64,000 nucleotides of DNA. It comes from an uncultured bacterium (GTDB taxonomy: Bacteria; Cyanobacteriota; Vampirovibrionia; Gastranaerophilales; Gastranaerophilaceae). Positions 41,167 to 48,797 of the stretch are shown one piece after another. Made by a program: the position numbers and the translations under genes. How positions within the stretch are numbered: the first letter of the stretch is position 1; the number at the start of each line of letters is the position of its first letter. The stretch spans positions 62,001 through 126,000 of the forward strand of contig CAJMSH010000003.1 in NCBI GenBank assembly GCA_905216055.1. The letters are read 5' to 3'. The notes below the pieces were generated by a model. It was not told the DNA's origin and made no database searches. It saw nothing but the letters and a program-made list of their open reading frames with translations.

Positions 41167-44133
41167 ATGAAATGTCCAATATGCAAAAAAACAATTCCGG
41201 ACGATGCTCTGAAATGCCCGTATTGCAAAACCCGTACAGGTTTAATCTGTAAAAATTGTAATACGGTTAATTCCATATTTGATTTTAAATGCAAAAAATG
41301 CGGAAAAGAAATCCTAAGACTTTGCCCAAACTGCAATAGCGTTAATTTCCCAAATGTCGAAAAATGCAGAAAATGCGGTTATACCTTCACAAATAAGACT
41401 ACTGAAGAAGAACCTCCAAAAGAAGTTAAACTCGAATATTCATCAAATCTTGTTTCTCAACAAAATGCAAAAAATATTCTTGTTAAAGGAATTTTATCCA
41501 ATGACAAAAAAATCTTTTCACTAAGCGGTGAAAAAGGAATTGGAAAAACTGTTGTTTTGAAAGCAATTATGCATGATCTTAGCAACAAAAACTTTTCATG
41601 GCTTTATGGTAAATGCACACCAATTACACAAATTACTCCGGGAGGACTTGTTCAAGATATTTTACTTAATCTATTTAATTTACCAAATTTTTGTCTTGCT
41701 AATTTACAATTCAAAAGAGATGCTTCAAAATTTATAAAAAATGAATTTCCGGAACTCAGCAACAATGAAATCTTTGATTTGCTTAATTTTCTATATCCAT
41801 CTAAAGAAGGTAAATTTGAAGATATTTTATCAGCAAAACATAACACTTTTGCTTTTATAAATAAAGTATTTAATAAAATAACTTCCGGCGGGAAATTCCT
41901 AATTGTAATCGACAATTTTGATTTCATCGACGGATTCTCTTATGAATTTATAAGCCGTTACATTCAAAAAAATAATGTATGGGATAACTTAAAATTACTT
42001 TTAATATACAATGAATCAAAACCATCTAAAGGATATTTTTATTTCCCACAAAAAAAAGAAGAACGTATTTATCTTGATGTTGGAATAGCTCCGCTTGAAT
42101 TCAGGCAAATAAATATGCTTGTAGATCAAAAAAATCGAAAAATTGAAGGATTTCCAAGTCTTAATATTTTTGAATTAGAAGAGATTTATAAAATAAGTAA
42201 AGGAAATCCATCATACATAAACCACGCACTTGATTTATGTTTTGATTGCCAATTAAGCGGAACAGAATTTGAAATTGCGACAAATTTTGCAGGACTTTTA
42301 GAATTCAGATTATCACTACTAGAACACCTAAATCCAATCGCTTATAATATACTGTTAGGTTCTGCGATGATTGGCGACAAAATTAACATGAACCTTATAA
42401 AAGAAATTTTCGAAATTGATGATACAACATTTAGAGATATAATGATTTATTTGAAAAAAATGGATTACATTACTCCTCTAAATGATATATACTGTGAATT
42501 TAGCTCGCTTCTTTTATGGGAAACAATTGTAAAAACAGCTAAAAATGATATTAATTACACACAAATTAATAAAAAAATATTCAAATATTTGGCAGGATTT
42601 ACCCTAAATTCAAATTCAATACTTGCAATTATTGCTCAAAATCTTAGAGAAACAAGATTAGCACTTGATATATGGACAAAAAATACACGTTTGGCCTCAT
42701 ACATTGGGGATATGAACTTATATGCAATATCGCAAAAACAATCACTTGCATTAATCAATGAATTTGATGAAAGCCAAACATTAAAAATAAGGTACAATAT
42801 CTCTGAACGTTTAGGCAAACTTCTAGCAAATTCAAATCCGACAGAAGCAATTGAATACTTGCCGGATGCAATCTCTAATGCACAAGCCGTCGGAGATACC
42901 CCAAAAGAAATAGAATTACTTGCTTATTTGGCATTCTGCTGCAGAAAAACAGGCAATTATTTTGGCGAAGTAGAATGCGTAGATTCTGTATTAACAAAGA
43001 TTAAACCAGAAAATACACTGGATACAGTTCTTGTAAAAATAACAAAATTAAATGCACTATTGAATATTGGGAATTGCGGTCAGGTTATCAATATGATTGA
43101 TAATGAAATAATGCCTGTCTTAGACCAATATTTTAACAAAAAACATAATGCTAAAACTCCACAGTTTGCATTTATGTATGAAAATTGGCTAAAGGTTTAC
43201 CTTATTCTTGCAAATGCTCTTGTTATGCAAGGTAATGACAGATCTTTTGAAATACTCACAATACTTTTTGACATTATTGAACGAAATCAAATACAAGATG
43301 AATTATTTATCTGCAAATGCAAGCTTACTCTTGCTTACGCAAACACGATGAAAGGGAATTTCAAAGCATCAGAGCAAATGCTTGAGGATGTTTTAAAATC
43401 TTATCGTGAAAATATTATGGATAATGAAACAGTTTTAAAATGGAATTTTATAAATATTATCAATAATTTCTTCAGAAAACAATATAATGGTATTCAAGAA
43501 GATTTGTTCCAAGTAGTAACTTTTGCAAACAACAACGGTGATAATTTTACAAAAAATATATTAAAAACCCTTTTAGGAAAAGTTTTCAAAGATAATGACA
43601 ACACAAAACAAGCAATTGAAATTTATAATGATCAGATTGCATATTTTGCAAAAGAAAAAATGGCAGTCGGAGCCCTTTTAACCTGGTATTTAATTGCAGA
43701 TGCAACACTTATAACAGAAGGACCGGAAAATGCTCTTGAAATTGCAGAACAAGCACTTGAAGTTGCTCAAAATCCGAAAATAGACAATTATTTCTTTATA
43801 ATTCTATTCAGAATGATAATTGCTCAATGTGCAATCACAACTTCAGACTTTGAAACTGCAAAAATAAATTTGGAAACAGCTATTAATATTGCTAAAAGAT
43901 ACAGTATAAACGACATTTTATCAAGACTTTACCTTTTATACGGCAAATACTTCCAAGAACTGGGACTTGTAAAATCTCCACAACAAAGTGAATATCTTGA
44001 AGGCGCTCAAAAAATGTATTCTCAAGCTGAAGAAATTATTATTAAAACCAAAAATAATTCCGTATTTAAAGAACTTAAATTGGCAACAAAATCTCTTTCA
44101 ACATTTTGTGTAATGAATAATATTAAAATATAA
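41167..44133 (+). CDS. Zinc-ribbon, P-loop (STAND-like) and helical-repeat protein
   Basis: A 988-residue cytoplasmic protein. The N-terminus has three zinc ribbons with exact 25-residue period: Cys3/6/17/20, Cys28/31/42/45 and Cys53/56/67/70. A linker leads to a P-loop NTPase with Walker A GEKGIGKT (121-128) and Walker B FLIVIDNFDF (245-254), consistent with the STAND/AAA class of signal-transduction ATPases. The C-terminal ~500 residues are helical repeats of TPR type (for example TPKEIELLAYLAFCCRKTGNY and PENALEIAEQALEVAQ). It follows the sigma-like gene by 13 bases. No effector domain is recognised, so output is probably through protein contact. Confidence 0.78.
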   Translation: MKCPICKKTIPDDALKCPYCKTRTGLICKNCNTVNSIFDFKCKKCGKEILRLCPNCNSVNFPNVEKCRKCGYTFTNKTTEEEPPKEVKLEYSSNLVSQQNAKNILVKGILSNDKKIFSLSGEKGIGKTVVLKAIMHDLSNKNFSWLYGKCTPITQITPGGLVQDILLNLFNLPNFCLANLQFKRDASKFIKNEFPELSNNEIFDLLNFLYPSKEGKFEDILSAKHNTFAFINKVFNKITSGGKFLIVIDNFDFIDGFSYEFISRYIQKNNVWDNLKLLLIYNESKPSKGYFYFPQKKEERIYLDVGIAPLEFRQINMLVDQKNRKIEGFPSLNIFELEEIYKISKGNPSYINHALDLCFDCQLSGTEFEIATNFAGLLEFRLSLLEHLNPIAYNILLGSAMIGDKINMNLIKEIFEIDDTTFRDIMIYLKKMDYITPLNDIYCEFSSLLLWETIVKTAKNDINYTQINKKIFKYLAGFTLNSNSILAIIAQNLRETRLALDIWTKNTRLASYIGDMNLYAISQKQSLALINEFDESQTLKIRYNISERLGKLLANSNPTEAIEYLPDAISNAQAVGDTPKEIELLAYLAFCCRKTGNYFGEVECVDSVLTKIKPENTLDTVLVKITKLNALLNIGNCGQVINMIDNEIMPVLDQYFNKKHNAKTPQFAFMYENWLKVYLILANALVMQGNDRSFEILTILFDIIERNQIQDELFICKCKLTLAYANTMKGNFKASEQMLEDVLKSYRENIMDNETVLKWNFINIINNFFRKQYNGIQEDLFQVVTFANNNGDNFTKNILKTLLGKVFKDNDNTKQAIEIYNDQIAYFAKEKMAVGALLTWYLIADATLITEGPENALEIAEQALEVAQNPKIDNYFFIILFRMIIAQCAITTSDFETAKINLETAINIAKRYSINDILSRLYLLYGKYFQELGLVKSPQQSEYLEGAQKMYSQAEEIIIKTKNNSVFKELKLATKSLSTFCVMNNIKI

Positions 44134-44149
44134 CAAAGAATTTATACAA

Positions 44150-44881
44150 CTAATAATTCATTACCCAATTATCATTAATTAGCTTACCAAAGCAGCCTCT
44201 AAAACGAGTGCTTGTTTTACACATACTGTTAAATAAGGAATCTCTTTTTGTTTTTGCATCAGTAGGTGAAGAACATTCCTTCCTAGCATTACAAACAGGA
44301 ACAACACCTTCCTCATCAACAGTTCCGTTTTCATAATATGCGATAAAGAATACATCTCTACCTGCAGTATTAGGACCTTTCATACCGTTTGTATCAACAA
44401 GAATATGCGACCATTTTACACCATTTGAAGAATGATTTGCTAAAGCTTCAATACATATACTTGCACCGCTTCCTAAAGTAGCACAATTTACATTGCCCCA
44501 CCAATTTTTTACATTCTCAATTCCTCCGCTTGAAACTGAAGCTCCATTCAGATTCTTATATTCAGTGTTTGGAATACAAGGAGGCTCAAGATTACTACAA
44601 ACAGTAACAGTTTTAAAATAATCTTTTAAAAATTGATTTACATTTGTCTGAGAAGTTAAGCCTGCCTCAGCCAAATTAACAGCGTTCGCATCATTTCTGT
44701 ATTTCAAAAATGCCTGTTGAAGTTCATTATATACTTTATTCATTTCTACAGCATAAACTTTTTTTTGATGATTAGAAATCAAAGTTGGCATTGTCATTGC
44801 TGCAACAACACCTATAACACCCAAAGTAACCAATACTTCTGCTAAAGTAAAAGCAAATATTTTTTTATTCTTCATATACAA
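44150..44881 (-). CDS. Prepilin-like protein, paralogue of the 11588-12319 product
   Basis: A 243-residue protein with a short basic leader, FAFTLAEVLVTLG and a hydrophobic helix. Ala occupies the -1 position. It shares with the first prepilin the MTMPTL helix end, the QKK motif, the Tyr/Gln/Lys helix, the GLTSQ segment, a GPNTAGRDVFF motif and a C-terminal NDNWVMNY. Both have Cys pairs that likely form disulfides, including one near the C-terminus. A second in-frame ATG (third codon) is an alternative start. No assembly genes are nearby. It is convergent with the zinc-ribbon protein gene, 16 bases apart. Confidence 0.88.
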   Translation of the reverse strand: MYMKNKKIFAFTLAEVLVTLGVIGVVAAMTMPTLISNHQKKVYAVEMNKVYNELQQAFLKYRNDANAVNLAEAGLTSQTNVNQFLKDYFKTVTVCSNLEPPCIPNTEYKNLNGASVSSGGIENVKNWWGNVNCATLGSGASICIEALANHSSNGVKWSHILVDTNGMKGPNTAGRDVFFIAYYENGTVDEEGVVPVCNARKECSSPTDAKTKRDSLFNSMCKTSTRFRGCFGKLINDNWVMNY

Positions 44882-44946
44882 TTCCTATATAACATAATAT
44901 TATAATATATATTATAACATTTTTTATAGTTATTTCAAGATATAAA

Positions 44947-44975
44947 AAAATCCTCCTTATAAAAAGGAGGATTTT
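44947..44975 (-). terminator. Terminator after the GGGtGRT gene
   Basis: AAAATCCTCCTT (44947-44958) pairs with AAGGAGGATTTT (44964-44975). For the leftward transcript ending at 45002 the A-run on the left becomes a T-tract. Confidence 0.8.
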
Positions 44976-45001
44976 ATAATCTGTACTAATATCAAGTTTC
45001 A

Positions 45002-46006
45002 CTATTTACGTAAAGCTTGATCAACAGCAACTGCAACAGCAACAGTAGCACCTACCATTGGGTTGTTACCCATACCGATAATACCCATCATTTCTACGTG
45101 AGCAGGAACTGAAGATGAACCTGCGAATTGAGCATCACCGTGCATTCTACCCATAGTATCAGTCATACCGTAAGAAGCAGGGCCAGCTGCAACGTTATCA
45201 GGGTGTAGAGTTCTACCAGTACCACCACCAGATGCTACTGAGAAGTATTTTCTACCGTTTTCCCAGCACCATTTTTTGTAAGTACCTGCAACAGGGTGTT
45301 GGAAACGAGTTGGGTTAGTTGAGTTACCGGTAATTGATACATCAACACCTTCTTTAATCATAATTGCAACACCTTCTGATACATCATCTGCACCATAGCA
45401 TTTGATTTCTCCTCTTTCACCATCAGAGAATCTTTGTTCTTTAACGATTTTTAATTCACCTGTTTTGTAATTGTATTGAGTTTCTACAGATGTGAAACCG
45501 TTAATTCTTGAGATTACATAAGCGGCATCTTTACCTAAACCGTTTAAGATAACTCTCAAAGGATTTTTTCTAACTTTGTTAGCGTTTCTGGCAATACCGA
45601 TAGCACCTTCAGCAGCTGCGAAAGATTCGTGACCAGCTAAGAAGCAGAAACATTGAGTTTCTTCTCTTAACAACATAGCTGCCAAATTACCATGGCCTAA
45701 ACCAACTTTTCTTGTGTCACCAACTGAACCCGGTACACAGAATGCTTGTAAGCCTTCACCAATAAGGCTTGCAGCTTCAGCAGCATCTTTAGCTTGTTTT
45801 TTCAAAGCAATAGCTGCACCTAATGTATAAGCCCATACAGCATTATCAAATGCAATAGGCTGAATTCCTTTAACAATAGCTTCAACGTCAATACCGTTTG
45901 ACTTGCAAAGTTCTTGAGCTTCTTCTAAAGATTTGAAGCCATATTCAGGAAGAACTTTATTTAATTTTGCTTGACGTCTGTCTTGTCCTTCAAATTTTAC
46001 TGTCAT
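45002..46006 (-). CDS. GGGtGRT family protein
   Basis: A 334-residue protein of the family named for its conserved GGGTGRT motif, here followed by LHPDNVAAGPASYGMTDTMGR. Other conserved pieces are LGHGNLAAMLLREETQCFCFLAGHESFAAAEG and MGIIGMGNNPMVGATVAVAVA. The family is widespread in anaerobic gut bacteria and has no established function to my knowledge. It usually lies next to a NifU-like scaffold protein, as it does here (46105-46809), which suggests metal-cluster biology. Cys residues are few, so it may not itself be a cluster scaffold. An AGGAAAT ribosome-binding site and a terminator frame the gene. Confidence 0.9.
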   Translation of the reverse strand: MTVKFEGQDRRQAKLNKVLPEYGFKSLEEAQELCKSNGIDVEAIVKGIQPIAFDNAVWAYTLGAAIALKKQAKDAAEAASLIGEGLQAFCVPGSVGDTRKVGLGHGNLAAMLLREETQCFCFLAGHESFAAAEGAIGIARNANKVRKNPLRVILNGLGKDAAYVISRINGFTSVETQYNYKTGELKIVKEQRFSDGERGEIKCYGADDVSEGVAIMIKEGVDVSITGNSTNPTRFQHPVAGTYKKWCWENGRKYFSVASGGGTGRTLHPDNVAAGPASYGMTDTMGRMHGDAQFAGSSSVPAHVEMMGIIGMGNNPMVGATVAVAVAVDQALRK

Positions 46007-46040
46007 TTTTATTTCCTCTTAATTAATTTTTATTTAATAC

Positions 46041-46096
46041 GTCACCTTAAATTTATTTCAAGGTCTTTTAGATGCTGAAAGCAAATTTCAGCATGA
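46041..46096. repeat. Two-hairpin REP-like palindromic element
   Basis: The 56-base element begins GTCACC and ends GCATGAC. It contains two hairpins: ACCTT...AAGGT-type pairing (46043-46064) and ATGCTGAAA (46072-46080) with TTTCAGCAT (46086-46094). The GTCA ends are inverted relative to each other. Its shape resembles widespread GTCAT-CTGAA-type palindromic repeats of many bacteria. It lies within the intergenic gap of the NifU-like/GGGtGRT pair. Confidence 0.6.
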
Positions 46097-46104
46097 CAAT
46101 TTTA

Positions 46105-46809
46105 CTATTCAACTCTCGGATCAATTTTCTTAACAGCTTCAGCAAATCTGCCGTAAGTGCTTGTGAATTTTTCAAGAGCTTCTTTAGGATCCATGCCTTT
46201 TTTAACTGCATCCATAAATTTGCCCATATGAACGAATTTATATCCGATAATTTCATCATTTTTATCAAGACCTAATTCAAGAACATAACCTTCAGCAAGG
46301 TCTAAATATCTAGGTCCTTTTTGTTTTGTTGAGTAGATAGTACCAACTTGAGAACGAAGACCTTTACCTAAATCTTCAAGACCGGCACCAACAGGTAATC
46401 CGTTATCAGAGAAAGCTGTTTGAGTTCTACCGTAAACGATTTGCAAGAACAATTCTCTCATAGCAACGTTGATAGCATCGCAAACAAGGTCTGTATTCAA
46501 TGCTTCAAGGATTGTTTTTCCAGGAAGAATTTCTGCTGCCATAGCTGCAGAGTGAGTCATGCCTGAGCATCCGATAGTTTCTACAAGTGCTTCTTGAATG
46601 ATACCGTCTTTAACATTAAGAGTTAATTTACAAGTACCTTGTTGCGGAGCACAACATCCACAACCGTGAGTCAAGCCTGAAATTTCCTTAATTTCTTTAA
46701 CTTTTGTCCAATCGCCTTCTTGAGGGATAGGAGCAGGCTCGCCTTTAACACCGCGTTTTACGCAGCACATTTCTTCTACTTCTTTTGTAATTTGTATACG
46801 ATCCAACAT
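46105..46809 (-). CDS. NifU-like iron-sulfur scaffold family protein
   Basis: A 234-residue protein with similarity to the NifU/IscU N-terminal scaffold. It has clustered cysteines near the N-terminus (MCCVKRGV, then THGCGCCAPQQGTCKLTL) and the VETIGCSGMTHSAAMAAEIL segment, in which a Cys occurs in the position of the scaffold's first ligand. The remainder is helical. It is encoded upstream of the GGGtGRT protein, the usual partner arrangement, and is preceded by a good promoter. Assembly or delivery of an iron-sulfur or other metal cluster is the likely role, inferred from the family. Confidence 0.85.
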   Translation of the reverse strand: MLDRIQITKEVEEMCCVKRGVKGEPAPIPQEGDWTKVKEIKEISGLTHGCGCCAPQQGTCKLTLNVKDGIIQEALVETIGCSGMTHSAAMAAEILPGKTILEALNTDLVCDAINVAMRELFLQIVYGRTQTAFSDNGLPVGAGLEDLGKGLRSQVGTIYSTKQKGPRYLDLAEGYVLELGLDKNDEIIGYKFVHMGKFMDAVKKGMDPKEALEKFTSTYGRFAEAVKKIDPRVE

Positions 46810-46842
46810 TTTCTATACTCCCTTCGGTTATATACAAGAATT

Positions 46843-46870
46843 ATTGTACGTGCTAAAAAGGCTTAGTCAA
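46843..46870 (-). promoter_or_regulatory. Promoter of the NifU-like/GGGtGRT operon
   Basis: On the minus strand TTGACT (complement of 46865-46870) is followed after 16 bases by TACAAT (complement of 46843-46848). The ATG at 46809 lies about 34 bases further on behind a GAAGGGAG-type ribosome-binding site. Confidence 0.65.
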
Positions 46871-46906
46871 GATTATATATCGCATTAGATTACTCAAATT
46901 TTGACA

Positions 46907-46950
46907 AAAAAATGTAATGTCAAACAATTAAAATCTAACATTACATTTTT
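46907..46950 (-). terminator. Terminator of the HD-GYP/response regulator operon
   Basis: The arm AAAATGTAATGT (ending 46920) pairs with ACATTACATTTT (from 46938); the A-run at 46905-46911 becomes a T-tract for the leftward transcript that ends at 46979. Confidence 0.75.
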
Positions 46951-46978
46951 CAAATATTTAATACAATAAATTTATTTA

Positions 46979-47512
46979 TTACCAATCAGATGAAACAGGT
47001 TCATCATCTTCATCTTGAAGAGCAGACAAATCTTTATGATCGGTTCCGTCAAAATCAGTCGGAAGCATGTCATCTTCCGGCCATAAGGTATCATCATCAT
47101 AACGAGCTGCCACAAGGTTGACAGAAGCTGTCAAATCTGAATTTGATAAATCAGTTTCTGATAAAATACAACCTGCCATATCGCAATCTGAGAAATTGCA
47201 ATAAGTCATTTCCGCATAACTGCAATCAGCACCTGTCAATAATGCTTCGGTAAAATCACATTCCAAAACTCTTGCTCTTGTAAAATCGACAGAGGTCAAA
47301 TCTGCATTCGTAAAATTAACAAAAGATAAACTGCAATCTGCAAAAGAACTTGAGTTTAAATCTACATCGGAAAAATCTATTTCTGAAAGATTTATTCCCG
47401 AAAAATCAACTTCAGAAAGATCAACCTCTTCCTGCTCAACCTTCCATGAATTAAATTTTTCAGGGTTCTTTCTTAATAATTCTACGAGTTCTTCTTTGGT
47501 ATAATCAATCAT
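46979..47512 (-). CDS. Pentapeptide-repeat protein
   Basis: A 177-residue protein with about a dozen A(D/N)LxX-type pentapeptides (DLSEVDFSG, INLSEIDFSD, NADLTSVDF, CDFTEALLTGAD, CNFSDCDMAG), which fold as a right-handed quadrilateral beta-helix. The N-terminal ~25 residues form a helix (YTKEELVELLRKN) and the C-terminus is acidic. Pentapeptide proteins are binding scaffolds; a gyrase-mimic or a signalling role is known for some. Its position at the end of the response-regulator operon, 16 bases after the first regulator, suggests a signalling role. No signal peptide is seen. Confidence 0.9.
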   Translation of the reverse strand: MIDYTKEELVELLRKNPEKFNSWKVEQEEVDLSEVDFSGINLSEIDFSDVDLNSSSFADCSLSFVNFTNADLTSVDFTRARVLECDFTEALLTGADCSYAEMTYCNFSDCDMAGCILSETDLSNSDLTASVNLVAARYDDDTLWPEDDMLPTDFDGTDHKDLSALQDEDDEPVSSDW

Positions 47513-47527
47513 TTATTTTTATTCTCC

Positions 47528-48139
47528 TTATATTAACTCTGTTTGTAAAGCTAAAAGCACTGCCTGCGTTCTGTTTTCTACTTTCAACTTTTTAAATATA
47601 CTGTTTAAATGTGTTTTGACCGTAACCTCTTTTACAAATAACTTATCTGCAATCTGTTTATTACTTGCCCCTTTTGCAACCATTTCTAACACTTCTGTTT
47701 CTTTAGATGTTAAAAGATTTTCAGGCAGGGTTACTTTTGAGTCTTTTTTCACTTGTGTATAACGCTTTGAGCGTCTTAATACCGCTTCCATACGAGCTAA
47801 CAAATTCGGTAACATAAAAGGTTTTACGATGTAATCATCTGCTCCGATTTTTAAACCGGTAACCATTTTTTGTTCTTCATTAACTGCAGTAAGCATTATA
47901 ACGGGTAAATCTTTTGTATTTTCATCAGAACGTATGGCTTTTAATGTTTGCCAACCATTCATATTAGGCATCATAACATCAAGAAGCACAATGTCAAATT
48001 TGTTATTTTTAGAATTCAATTCTTTTAATGCCTCAACCCCGTCACAAACAGAAGTTACCTCATATCCGTAGAAGGGTAAAGCATCTTTCAAATATTTAGC
48101 ATTATCATCAACTAACAGGACTTTTGTCAAATCAGACAT
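47528..48139 (-). CDS. Response regulator, REC plus LuxR-type HTH (first)
   Basis: A 203-residue two-component regulator. The receiver domain has the acidic pair Asp11-Asp12, the phospho-acceptor Asp54 (VLLDVMMPNMNGW) and the Lys in DDYIVKPF. A linker leads to a LuxR/NarL-type helix-turn-helix (LTSKETEVLEMVAKGASNKQIADKLFVKEVTVKTHL). Length and order are normal for the NarL/FixJ class, although the receiver has the OmpR-like VMMPNMNGW pattern. No histidine kinase gene is adjacent, so the phosphate source must be elsewhere. It sits between a second such regulator and the pentapeptide-repeat gene. Confidence 0.95.
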   Translation of the reverse strand: MSDLTKVLLVDDNAKYLKDALPFYGYEVTSVCDGVEALKELNSKNNKFDIVLLDVMMPNMNGWQTLKAIRSDENTKDLPVIMLTAVNEEQKMVTGLKIGADDYIVKPFMLPNLLARMEAVLRRSKRYTQVKKDSKVTLPENLLTSKETEVLEMVAKGASNKQIADKLFVKEVTVKTHLNSIFKKLKVENRTQAVLLALQTELI

Positions 48140-48149
48140 AATTTAATCC

Positions 48150-48797
48150 TTATACTATTTTATTTTTTAACGCCTTTAATGCAGCTTGCAATCTGTCATC
48201 TACTTCCAATTTTTGAAGTATGTTTGCAACGTGAGCTTTTGTTGTATTAATACTTATAACTAAAATTTGAGCAATTTCCATATTACTGTAACCTTCTGTC
48301 ATAAGTTTTAATATTTGAGCTTCACGGGAGGTCAAATCGTAATCTTTTCTGTTATCTGAGGTATCCAAAGACGGAGAATTTGCACTTGCTTTAAGTACAA
48401 TATGGGCAATACTAGGATCAAACCAAGCTGCACCGTCTGCGACCGATCTTACAACTTCTACCAATCTTTGCGGGTTAATTTCTTTTGAGCAATAAGCATT
48501 TGCTCCTGCTTTTAAGCTGTTTAAAACTTCTTTTTCATCATTATGAGAAGTTAATATTACAATTTTTACATCTTTGTTAGAGGAGCGAATTTGTTTTGTA
48601 GCTTCAATACCGTTCATATTAGGCAAGCCCAAATCCATTATGATAACATCAATTTGATTTTCATTGAATATTTTTATTGCAGCTTCTGCTGAATCTGCTT
48701 CAAATATTTTATCAACATAATCAACACCTTCAAATGTTGTTTTCAATCCAAAGCGTGTTAATTCATGATCTTCAACTATCAAAATATTTTGTTTCAT
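48150..48797 (-). CDS. Response regulator, REC plus LuxR-type HTH (second)
   Basis: A 215-residue NarL/FixJ-type regulator. The receiver domain shows Glu9-Asp10, the phospho-acceptor Asp55 (VIIMDLGLPNMNG) and LTSHNDEKEVLNSLKAGANAYCSKE. The C-terminal HTH is LTSREAQILKLMTEGYSNMEIAQILVISINTTKAHVANILQKL. It overlaps the TPR protein gene by 4 bases (48794-48797) and precedes the first regulator by 10 bases. The two regulators share the same domain plan but differ substantially in sequence, so they are not a recent duplication. Confidence 0.95.
   Translation of the reverse strand: MKQNILIVEDHELTRFGLKTTFEGVDYVDKIFEADSAEAAIKIFNENQIDVIIMDLGLPNMNGIEATKQIRSSNKDVKIVILTSHNDEKEVLNSLKAGANAYCSKEINPQRLVEVVRSVADGAAWFDPSIAHIVLKASANSPSLDTSDNRKDYDLTSREAQILKLMTEGYSNMEIAQILVISINTTKAHVANILQKLEVDDRLQAALKALKNKIV

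Noticed and set aside
46072..46275. 67-residue plus-strand frame over the REP-like element
   Set aside because: It is antisense to the NifU-like gene and begins inside the palindromic element, with no ribosome-binding site.
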